Origin: Pseudothermotoga sp.
GTDB taxonomy: Bacteria; Thermotogota; Thermotogae; Thermotogales; DSM-5069
Reading direction: 5' to 3'
NCBI GenBank assembly: GCA_003510135.1
Contig: DOKY01000012.1
Span: 1-40,005 of the forward strand
Length of the DNA stretch: 40,005 nt
The notes below the pieces were generated by a model. The model saw nothing but the letters and a program-made list of their open reading frames with translations, did not search any database and was not told where the DNA came from. The translations under genes were made by a program, and so were the position numbers. Positions 1-6,977 of the stretch are shown in pieces; the first letter of the stretch is position 1, and each line of letters opens with the position of its first letter.

Positions 1-1224
1 CTTGTATCAGGGCTTGTTGTGTTGTGGCTACTTTCAAGGAAGAATTATCTTTTGTTCCACACAGTCATTGAATTTGTAGCCATCGTAGCAGCAGTTATCA
101 TGGCGATCTTAGGCATCGGTCTGAGAAGGATCTCCAAAAACGATTTATTGTACAAACTGGGCTGGCTGTACGCTTTTGTATCGATTGTGGACCTCTTGCA
201 CACGCTCGCTTACAAGGGCATGGGTGTCTTCCCAAACTGGACGGCGAACCATCCGACACAGCTCTGGATCCTTGGAAGGCTCATTGAAACAGCTGGTCTG
301 TTTGTCATCCTCTTCTTTCCACGCTTGAAGAACTCAGTTTTTGTTTTCACCCTTTTTGTTGTGATGCCAGCTGGTATCACATCTGTTGCACTTGGCTTTT
401 TTCCCGACTGTTTCGTTCCCGGCAAGGGTCTGACGTCCTTCAAAGTAATGATGGAGTACTTCATGGTCTTCTTGTTGTTAGCCGCGTATGCCAAACTTGC
501 CAGAACGAAGGATCCACAGATCAGCCCGATCAAAAAGGCTTACGGTTACGCTCTCTTCTTCACCATGGCTGCCGAGCTGTCCTTCACTCTCTACACCGAC
601 GTGTATGGCTTTCTCAACATGCTCGGCCATTTGTTCAGATTCGTATCGTACTACGTTCTATTGAGGATGATGGCACTCAAGGCACTCACTGAACCCTTTG
701 AATTTCTGTTCAGTTCACTGATGAACGAGAAAAGAAAATACGAAGAACTCGCATACCGAGATTCACTCACTGGTTTGTACAACAGGCACTTCTTCAACGA
801 GTGGATAGAATCGCACACGAAGAGGCAAGATTTGAATCAAAGAAAATCTGCACTTCTCTTGATGGACCTCAACGGTTTCAAGCAGATCAATGATAAATAC
901 GGGCATTTGCACGGAGATTCGGTACTGAAGTATTTCGCAGACGTCATCAAGAAGAACACGAGATCAACGGATTTCGCCATCAGATTCGGTGGCGACGAAT
1001 TCCTGTTGGTTCTGCCGGACACGGATGCAACAACTGCACAAAAACTTGCAGAAAGAATGGCTGAGTATATAGATTCGACCAATCCATTCGAACATCCAGT
1101 CAGCTTCTCGTATGGTGTCGAATCGTTCACAGACTGGCAGAGCTATCTGAACGCGATCAAGAAAGCCGACGAGATGCTCTACAGAATGAAGAACTGCGCT
1201 CAGAAAAATAGTTCAGACCTATAG
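1..1224 (+). CDS. MASE3-GGDEF diguanylate cyclase, 5' end outside window
   Basis: Predicted membrane-bound diguanylate cyclase making c-di-GMP from two GTP. The frame is open back to base 1, and the first codons encode a hydrophobic stretch (LVSGLVVLWLLS), so the gene very probably starts upstream of the window. The N-terminal two thirds is a multi-helix membrane region with the MASE3 sensor signature (VDLLHTLAYKGMGVFP, then PTQLWILGR). The C-terminal ~165 residues are a GGDEF domain. The active-site GGDEF is at bases 988-1002, and an intact RxxD inhibitory site (RSTD, bases 961-972) lies five residues before it, so product inhibition is expected. The gene is convergent with the transporter that follows, only 12 bases away. 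The ligand sensed by MASE3 is unknown. Family assignment is secure; the exact start is not visible. Confidence 0.9.
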   Translation, partial: LVSGLVVLWLLSRKNYLLFHTVIEFVAIVAAVIMAILGIGLRRISKNDLLYKLGWLYAFVSIVDLLHTLAYKGMGVFPNWTANHPTQLWILGRLIETAGLFVILFFPRLKNSVFVFTLFVVMPAGITSVALGFFPDCFVPGKGLTSFKVMMEYFMVFLLLAAYAKLARTKDPQISPIKKAYGYALFFTMAAELSFTLYTDVYGFLNMLGHLFRFVSYYVLLRMMALKALTEPFEFLFSSLMNEKRKYEELAYRDSLTGLYNRHFFNEWIESHTKRQDLNQRKSALLLMDLNGFKQINDKYGHLHGDSVLKYFADVIKKNTRSTDFAIRFGGDEFLLVLPDTDATTAQKLAERMAEYIDSTNPFEHPVSFSYGVESFTDWQSYLNAIKKADEMLYRMKNCAQKNSSDL

Positions 1225-1236
1225 TACCTCGTTCAG

Positions 1237-2553
1237 TCACGCCTCTGCCTTGTGCATTTGCTTCAGCTTTTCTTTGATCTGCTCGAGGTAGCTCCCTTCG
1301 AGTGGATACTTTCTGAGCACGAGCACGCCCACGAGGGTGGCAACAATCGGTATGGCACTGCACAGAGCCCGGATTCCAAAGATGGCACTCGCTGGCTGTT
1401 GGTCCACTCCAAGGTTCGGATCGTAGCCACTCTTTGAAAGAACCAAACCCATGATCAAAGAGTTCAACGATATTCCAAGTCTTATGATGAGTGCGTTCGC
1501 ACCGAAGTACATGCCTTCTCTCCTTCTACCCGTTTTGACCTCGTCTTCGTCGGCTATCTCGGCTATCATGATGTCAAGAATGATGAATGCTCCCGCAAGG
1601 CTTACTCCTAAACAGCAAGCCAGTATCAGAGCCTGGGCTAAGGTCCTGATGAAGGCAAATCCACTGAGAAGGATCGCCCAGAGTATCATCGAGACCATCA
1701 TCGTTTTCTTCGCGCCGAGTTTGGGTGTGAATCTCTGCCAGATGGGCACCAGTAAGAAGGTGAAGATGAATATCAGTGCGAGCAAGAATGTTGTCTGTGT
1801 CTCGTTCAGCCTCAGAACATACTTGGCGTAGAAGGGCAGTGCGGCGAGAAGGGCAGTGTAGGTGTACTGAAGCAAGAAGGAAGCGGAAACGTACGTGACG
1901 AAAGATTTGTTCAGAAAGGTGTGCTTGATGGCTTCGCCAAGCTTCAGGCTCTCCTTCCTGTAGTATCTGGGATTCTCTCTCACACCCAGCAACGAGAGAT
2001 ACAGCAACGAACCACCGACAATCGCGAAGATCACACCCATTTTCTGCCAGCCGAGTTTCGCGACGATCACTGGCGTGGCCGCGACACCTATGAGCAGACT
2101 CGGTATGCCCAAGATCTGCCGCAGTGCGGAAACTTTAGCCCTCTGTTCCAGTGTCGGATACATTTCCGGAAAAAGGGCCGTCCAGTTCAGTATCACTATG
2201 GTGAAGAAGGTATCGAAAAGGAATATCATGACACCGTAGTACAGAACCAAAGCCGTCGGTCTGGAACTGTCGAAGGGTGGAGCCCAAAAGAGCGCAAAGC
2301 TCAGCGCGAGTGGCAGTGAGAAAAAGAAGATGTATGGCCTTCGTCTTCCCCAGCGAGTTTTTGTGATATCCGAAAGATAGCCGAACAGAGGATCGTTGAT
2401 TGCATTCCAGAGACCGTACAAAAGCATCACTAAACTGATCTTCTCCACCGGTGCTTTCAGAACATCGACATAGTAGAAAATGGCGAAGGTCGAGATGGGA
2501 TTGGACAGCAAACCCGAACTGAACGAACCAAGGCTGTAGAGAAAATCCCTCAT
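1237..2553 (-). CDS. GPH-family sugar:cation symporter (MFS)
   Basis: A 438-residue integral membrane transporter with about 12 hydrophobic segments. The N-terminal region carries the glycoside-pentoside-hexuronide (GPH, MelB-like) pattern: WNAINDPLFGYLSDIT followed by a basic loop KTRWGRRRPY. Known members couple uptake of di- or oligosaccharides to Na+ or H+. Length fits the family (about 440-470). The start ATG at 2553 follows a GGGGGATT ribosome binding site. It is transcribed alone, from an extended -10 promoter just upstream. No glycosidase gene is adjacent, so the substrate cannot be inferred from context. It ends 12 bases from the convergent GGDEF gene with no obvious T-rich terminator between them. 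Confidence 0.88.
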   Translation of the reverse strand: MRDFLYSLGSFSSGLLSNPISTFAIFYYVDVLKAPVEKISLVMLLYGLWNAINDPLFGYLSDITKTRWGRRRPYIFFFSLPLALSFALFWAPPFDSSRPTALVLYYGVMIFLFDTFFTIVILNWTALFPEMYPTLEQRAKVSALRQILGIPSLLIGVAATPVIVAKLGWQKMGVIFAIVGGSLLYLSLLGVRENPRYYRKESLKLGEAIKHTFLNKSFVTYVSASFLLQYTYTALLAALPFYAKYVLRLNETQTTFLLALIFIFTFLLVPIWQRFTPKLGAKKTMMVSMILWAILLSGFAFIRTLAQALILACCLGVSLAGAFIILDIMIAEIADEDEVKTGRRREGMYFGANALIIRLGISLNSLIMGLVLSKSGYDPNLGVDQQPASAIFGIRALCSAIPIVATLVGVLVLRKYPLEGSYLEQIKEKLKQMHKAEA

Positions 2554-2596
2554 TCCGAATCCCCCTCATTCTGATAGATCACAATCCACATCAAAG

Positions 2597-2605
2597 ATTA
2601 TACCA
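2597..2605 (-). promoter_or_regulatory. extended -10 promoter of the GPH symporter
   Basis: Read on the minus strand this is TGGTATAAT, a perfect TATAAT with the TGn extension, about 45 bases before the symporter ATG. No good -35 hexamer is seen 16-18 bases upstream, which is normal for extended -10 promoters. The rest of 2606-2829 holds no gene that I can support. Confidence 0.55.
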
Positions 2606-2829
2606 GATCGCACTCATAGAGCCAGTTTCTCGAGGGATTCGTTGAGCAACAAATATTTCACAGTGTTACACTCAATCACCGAACTCGAGACCATACCATC
2701 CACTCGACAGCAACGCCATGTTGAACGAGAATGCACAATCGTTGAATTCATCTCAGCTGAACTGTCGCGCGCAAACTGCTCAGAGCTCGCGATCAACAAA
2801 TCGCGCTGCTGACGTGTTCTTTTTCGAAC

Positions 2830-3534
2830 CTACCAGCTTGTTGTCGTGTACCAATCAACTATGTTGTTGATATTCCAGAGTAACCCATCTTCGTACCACT
2901 CAACTGCCAGCAGGATCGGCATTGTGGTTCTGACGTCGACGATCCCGCTACCCTGTTGCAAATACTTCATCAAATTGACGTAAGCGGCAGCGAAAGGCTC
3001 TATCTCGCCTTCGAGGTCCTCGACAAGCTGTCCGGATTCATCGTAGATCCACAGTACCACGTCGATGGTGTTTTCATTCGGATTGACCAGGATCAAACTT
3101 GGTTGTGATTCCTGAGCGTTCACATAACCAGCAGAGTACCAGTAGTACTTGGCATCCTCTAAGAAGTTGAGAGGCTCGATGATGTGGTTACTGTTGAGCA
3201 GAGTACCCTCGGCCTCATAATACAGAGCGGTGACATGCAGAAGTTGTTCGCACTGAATGAGCACCAATCCCCAGCTGCTCTCAGCCTGGCTCACAACGTT
3301 TGACAGGTCTATGAACACCGAGCCATAAGGTGGTCTGTTGTAGCTTTCTCTCCACAGTTTTTGACCACTGGAATCGTACACCGTCACCCTGAAGTACGCC
3401 TTCTCATCGCTCAGATTCGATACCAGAATACTGGTCTTGTAATCATGTGTGCAGTCGTAGTAGATTACGTAGTTAGCAGCGAGGTAGACCGTCGCAACTA
3501 AAAGCACCGACAGAGCAAGCAACTTGTTCCTCAT
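2830..3534 (-). CDS. exported protein with two tandem copies of one ~90-residue domain
   Basis: I do not recognise the family. The 234-residue product starts with a signal peptide or membrane anchor (MRNKLLALSVLLVATVYLAA), so it acts outside the cytoplasmic membrane. The rest is two repeats of one beta-rich domain. Repeat 1 spans about residues 36-123 and repeat 2 about 145-231. Shared landmarks are ILVSN/ILVNP, VTVYDSSGQ/LWIYDESGQ, YGSVFIDL/FAAAYVNL, YYEAEGTLLNSNHIIE/WYEDGLLWNINNIVD. The fold is probably immunoglobulin-like or another small beta sandwich, suggesting ligand or surface binding (inference). The ATG at 3534 follows AAAGGGGGG. It is a monocistronic gene with its own -10 box. No catalytic motif is visible. 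Confidence 0.72.
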   Translation of the reverse strand: MRNKLLALSVLLVATVYLAANYVIYYDCTHDYKTSILVSNLSDEKAYFRVTVYDSSGQKLWRESYNRPPYGSVFIDLSNVVSQAESSWGLVLIQCEQLLHVTALYYEAEGTLLNSNHIIEPLNFLEDAKYYWYSAGYVNAQESQPSLILVNPNENTIDVVLWIYDESGQLVEDLEGEIEPFAAAYVNLMKYLQQGSGIVDVRTTMPILLAVEWYEDGLLWNINNIVDWYTTTSW

Positions 3535-3568
3535 GAATTTCCCCCCTTTCAGAGTGGTTGTTGATGTT

Positions 3569-3574
3569 ATTATA
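3569..3574 (-). promoter_or_regulatory. -10 box (TATAAT) for the duplicated-domain exported protein
   Basis: A perfect TATAAT on the minus strand about 35 bases upstream of the ATG at 3534. A convincing -35 hexamer is not seen at the usual distance. Confidence 0.45.
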
Positions 3575-3597
3575 GTATAGGTTCATCCGCTTCGATA

Positions 3598-3853
3598 CGT
3601 TCATCCCCAGCAAACTCACGTGCATTTCTGAAACAATCCCCAAAGCCGCCACAAAACTCTCAGAAGGGACGTCAGCCACACGTTAGTCTCGCGCATGTCG
3701 TTCATGAGGCGAGTTCCGAAGTGTCAGGACTGCACAACCTGACTCATTTGTCCTTGATAGATCGTCAGCTCTGCCTGCTACAGACCTCCACGTTGTTCTG
3801 ACAGTGCTTCTACATTTAAGCATATTACAAACTCGTGAGCAGAGTTGACAGTC
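3598..3853. other. intergenic region without recognisable gene
   Basis: About 256 bases between the promoter of the exported-protein gene and the promoter of the mannoside operon. Open frames here are short, lack ribosome binding sites and give Cys/Arg-rich nonsense-like translations. I see no terminator, tRNA or repeat. Confidence 0.5.
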
Positions 3854-3882
3854 TTGACAACACCCAGTAAACATGATAGCAT
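3854..3882 (+). promoter_or_regulatory. promoter of the mannoside ABC/GH38 operon
   Basis: A perfect -35 TTGACA (3854-3859) stands 17 bases from a -10-like TAGCAT (3877-3882, 4 of 6). A second TTGACA at 3845-3850 overlaps nearly the same register. The ATG of the binding-protein gene is 40 bases downstream, behind GGAGGTG at 3910-3916. Confidence 0.55.
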
Positions 3883-3907
3883 TAGTACGTAACCAATCCT
3901 TACTAAT
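3881..3907. promoter_or_regulatory. candidate ROK repressor operator (inverted repeat)
   Basis: A perfect inverted repeat, ATTAGTA (3881-3887) and TACTAAT (3901-3907), separated by 13 bases. Half-site centres are 20 bases apart, two helical turns. It begins at the -10 box and covers the transcription start and the region just before the ribosome binding site, the right place for a repressor. The obvious candidate protein is the ROK-family regulator at the 3' end of the same operon. The protein-site link is inference. Confidence 0.5.
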
Positions 3908-3921
3908 TCGGAGGTGAAACC

Positions 3922-5190
3922 ATGAGGCTGGTCTTCAGGATCGTCCTTGTCACGGCAATTCTACTTCTACTGCTTCCAACCATCTCGTTGTCGAAGACAA
4001 AAATCATTTTCTGGCACATGTACGATTCCGGTCCGGGCAAGGAAGTCATGGACGAAATCATCGGTCGCTTCAACGCGAACAACACACTGGGGATAGAAGT
4101 TGAGGCCCTCGCAATATCTTTCTGGGATTATTGGGACAAATTGGGAGTCGCCATGGCTGCAGGTCAGGAACCAGACATCTTCATGCACGACCTAGGCAAC
4201 GTACCAAGCAGAGCATACAAGGGGGTTCTCGCCGACCTCACTCCCTATATCAAAGCAAAGGGAATCGTTCCTGAGAAGAGTTTCTTCACAGTACCATTGA
4301 ACATGTGCAAGTGGGAAGATAAGTTCTATGCATTACCATTTGAGACCGATGTGAGACTGCTGTACTGGAACAAAGATTTATTCAAGCAAGCTGGCCTTGA
4401 TCCAGATAAACCACCCTCGACGTGGCAAGAACTGTGGGAATACGCGAGCAAGATCGATAAAAAATCACCACAGGGAACTTACGATGTCCTTGGCTTTAAT
4501 CCTATCTACGGACAATCCTACTTCTGGATGTATGTTTGGGGTACGGGTGGCACGTTCCTCGACAATAAAGGGAACATCAGTGTCAACAATCCAACCGTAG
4601 TAAAAGCACTCGAAGAATGGATAGGCATGCTCAACAAACTGGGTATAAAAGAGTTGGAACAGTTCAATGCTACGTACGGTTGGGGTGCCGATGCATTCTT
4701 GGCTGGAAAGCTCGGTATGGTCATTCAAGTTGGTCAGTACGCTGCAATCATCAAGATATTCGCTCCAAACTTGAACTACGGAGTAACCCATATACCGTAC
4801 CCTGTTAAGGCAACGTGGTCAAACGGATTTTCATTAGAAGTTTCAAGCCGGAGCAAAAACAAAGATGCAGCAGCCGAGTTTGCTCTTTACTTAGTTAGCA
4901 AAGAAGTGCAGTTAATGATGGCGCAGAGGCTGAATTCACTTGTTTGCAACATAGAAGCGGCAAAAGATCCTTCATTGATGCAGAACCCAGAATGGCGATT
5001 GCAAGTGGAAGCACTTGAATACTCTCAGTTCAGACCATTCGTTTTGGAAGCACCAGTATGGTACGAAGAACTTCAGAAGGCTGTTGACGAGGTTAGGCTC
5101 GGAAGAAAACCGGCAAAGAAAGCACTGGATGATGCTCAAAAGCTTATTGAATCTGAAATCCAGAAATTCAGATTGACAAACAAAAAATAA
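3922..5190 (+). CDS. ABC sugar-binding protein (family 1), mannoside operon
   Basis: A 422-residue extracytoplasmic solute-binding protein of the MalE/family-1 type, expected to capture a carbohydrate and deliver it to the two permeases that follow. It has an N-terminal signal peptide (basic MRLVFR, a hydrophobic core to about residue 20, then ISLS before the mature chain). There is no lipobox, so it is probably anchored or periplasmic in the toga space. Family features include the early EVMDEIIGRFNANN segment, YALPFETDVRLLYWNKDLFKQAG, PSTWQELWEYA and GKLGMVIQVGQYA. It is first in the operon, behind the promoter and operator, with GGAGGTG seven bases before the ATG. No ATPase gene lies in the operon, so a shared MsmK/MalK-type ATPase elsewhere must energise the system. 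The ligand is inferred to be a mannoside from the downstream enzymes only. Confidence 0.9.
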   Translation: MRLVFRIVLVTAILLLLLPTISLSKTKIIFWHMYDSGPGKEVMDEIIGRFNANNTLGIEVEALAISFWDYWDKLGVAMAAGQEPDIFMHDLGNVPSRAYKGVLADLTPYIKAKGIVPEKSFFTVPLNMCKWEDKFYALPFETDVRLLYWNKDLFKQAGLDPDKPPSTWQELWEYASKIDKKSPQGTYDVLGFNPIYGQSYFWMYVWGTGGTFLDNKGNISVNNPTVVKALEEWIGMLNKLGIKELEQFNATYGWGADAFLAGKLGMVIQVGQYAAIIKIFAPNLNYGVTHIPYPVKATWSNGFSLEVSSRSKNKDAAAEFALYLVSKEVQLMMAQRLNSLVCNIEAAKDPSLMQNPEWRLQVEALEYSQFRPFVLEAPVWYEELQKAVDEVRLGRKPAKKALDDAQKLIESEIQKFRLTNKK

Positions 5191-5194
5191 ACTA

Positions 5195-5217
5195 TCCCCC
5201 CTGTGCTCCAGGGGGGA
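5195..5217 (+). promoter_or_regulatory. intercistronic hairpin after the binding-protein gene
   Basis: A nine-base-pair stem TCCCCCCTG / CAGGGGGGA with a five-base loop, starting five bases after the stop codon. There is no long T run (TTATTCC follows), so it is probably an mRNA stabiliser or partial attenuator that raises binding-protein output over permease. Confidence 0.6.
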
Positions 5218-5247
5218 TTATTCCTATCAAACAGGAGCGACACAACC

Positions 5248-6135
5248 ATGAAAGGACATCAGAGGAAAAAGCTGTTAAAGCAAAACATGAAAGGTTATCT
5301 CTTTGTATCACCTTGGATCTTGAATTTGGCTTTTTTCACGATTATTCCAATAATCGTCTCAGCATTCTTGAGCTTTACAAAGTACGACATGGTGAACCCG
5401 CCACGCTGGATAGGTTTTATGAACTACTACATCATGTTCAAATTGGATCCAAGTTTCTGGAAGGCTTTGGGCAACACTCTTTACTACATGTTTGGATCTG
5501 TCTTTATGAAAGTTTTCTTGGCACTGGTTTTGGCTGTTTTGCTGAACAATGTTGCAAAGGGTATGGGCATGTATAGAACCATCTTCTTTTTGCCCGTTGT
5601 TCTACCTGCAGTACCGGTCATGTTTTTGTGGATGATGCTTTTCAGCCCAAACGGGTTGATTAACAGGTTTCTGGCTCTGTTCGGGATAAATGGTCCTCTC
5701 TGGTTGAGTTCAGTTACTTGGTCCAAACCAGCGTTGATAATAATGAGCCTTTGGGGTATAGGTGGAATAATCGTTATACTCCTCGCAGGTCTTCAAGATG
5801 TACCTAAAAGCATCTATGAAGCAGCTCAACTGGATGGTGCTAATTCCGTTCAGATATTCTGGAGAATAACGGTTCCTATGGTTTCACCGATCATCCTGTT
5901 CTGCATAGTGACTGGGCTAATTTCTGCTTCTCAGGTTTTCACTGAAGCCTACATAATGACCGGTGGAGGTCCTTTGGAATCGACTACTTTCGTCAGTTTG
6001 AAAATCTACCTGCTTGCGTTCAAACAGGGAAACATGGGCTACGCTTCGGCTATGGCTTGGCTGATGTTCCTGCTGATGGTTCCTCTGACGATCTTAGTGT
6101 TCAGGATTTTCAGAAGATGGTCGCCAATCGACTGA
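5248..6135 (+). CDS. ABC sugar permease, MalF-like
   Basis: A 295-residue inner membrane permease with about six helices. The cytoplasmic coupling EAA loop is visible as IYEAAQLDGANSVQIFWRIT (about residues 191-210), the contact for the ATPase. I place the start at ATG 5248 behind ACAGGAG; an upstream in-frame start would lie inside the intercistronic hairpin. It begins MKGHQRKKLLKQNMKGYLF, the usual positive N terminus before TM1. It follows the binding-protein gene by 57 bases and precedes the second permease by 11 bases. Together the two permeases form the MalFG-type heterodimer channel. Confidence 0.88.
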   Translation: MKGHQRKKLLKQNMKGYLFVSPWILNLAFFTIIPIIVSAFLSFTKYDMVNPPRWIGFMNYYIMFKLDPSFWKALGNTLYYMFGSVFMKVFLALVLAVLLNNVAKGMGMYRTIFFLPVVLPAVPVMFLWMMLFSPNGLINRFLALFGINGPLWLSSVTWSKPALIIMSLWGIGGIIVILLAGLQDVPKSIYEAAQLDGANSVQIFWRITVPMVSPIILFCIVTGLISASQVFTEAYIMTGGGPLESTTFVSLKIYLLAFKQGNMGYASAMAWLMFLLMVPLTILVFRIFRRWSPID

Positions 6136-6146
6136 GGTGAGAAACT

Positions 6147-6977
6147 ATGCTGCGAAAAGGCAAACAACTTCGACGAGTGATAGTCTATATCATTCTCACA
6201 GGATTTGCAGTGATCTTTCTAATACCGTTGTTCTGGATGATGTCAACATCCCTCAAGCCGGACGAAGAAACAATGATCATCAGATGGATTCCCAGCAGAC
6301 TGGAATGGCAAAATTACGTAAGGGCAGTTCGTGCTTTCCCATTCTTCAGATACCTGAGGAATACGGTCTTCCTAACCGTAGTCAATACGGTTGGTACAGT
6401 TTTGACGGGATCTTTAGTAGCTTATGGATTCGCTAAGCTCAGATGGAAGGGAAGAAAAGCCCTCTTCTTAGTAACCATAGCAACGATGTTCATACCTGGC
6501 CAAGTCTTGATAATACCCGTTTACATAATGTATTCAAAGATAGGTTGGGTCAACACCTACCTACCCTTGATCGTGCCATGTTTTCTCGGTGGAGGGGCGT
6601 TTACAATCTTCATGCTTAGGCAGTTCTTCGTCTCACTGCCTGATGAGATCATAGAGTCTGCGAGGTTAGACGGAGCATCGGAGTTGACCATATTCACCAG
6701 AATCGTCTTACCTATCTCGACACCTGCTTTAATCACAGTTAGTGTGTTCACGATACTCTTTGTATGGAACGACTTTTTCGGACCGCTGATTTACCTACAT
6801 AAAAGTGATATGTGGACGTTGTCCATCGGATTGCGAGCTTTCCAGCAAAGGTACTCGACCCAGTGGAACCTGCTGATGGCAGCGTCGACCATCATATCGA
6901 TTCCGATGATAGTACTTTATTTCCTCTTGCAAGAGAAAATTGTCAGAGGATTCACCCTGAGAGGTGGGATACATTGA
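6147..6977 (+). CDS. ABC sugar permease, MalG-like
   Basis: A 276-residue permease partner with six predicted helices. The EAA-type coupling loop reads IIESARLDGASELTIFTRIV near residue 171. The ATG at 6147 follows GAGGTGAG. The C terminus (VRGFTLRGGIH) is typical of MalG-type subunits. Its stop codon overlaps the TTG start of the next gene (TTGA at 6974-6977), so the mannosidase is translationally coupled to it. Substrate as for the binding protein, inferred. Confidence 0.9.
   Translation: MLRKGKQLRRVIVYIILTGFAVIFLIPLFWMMSTSLKPDEETMIIRWIPSRLEWQNYVRAVRAFPFFRYLRNTVFLTVVNTVGTVLTGSLVAYGFAKLRWKGRKALFLVTIATMFIPGQVLIIPVYIMYSKIGWVNTYLPLIVPCFLGGGAFTIFMLRQFFVSLPDEIIESARLDGASELTIFTRIVLPISTPALITVSVFTILFVWNDFFGPLIYLHKSDMWTLSIGLRAFQQRYSTQWNLLMAASTIISIPMIVLYFLLQEKIVRGFTLRGGIH

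Noticed and set aside
3683..3874. Cys/Arg-rich open frame upstream of the mannoside operon
   Set aside because: No ribosome binding site, improbable composition, and it runs across the operon promoter.
6812..6973. N-terminal extension of the GH38 frame into the permease gene
   Set aside because: It would overlap the permease by over 160 bases; the TTG at 6974 has a good ribosome binding site and couples to the stop codon.
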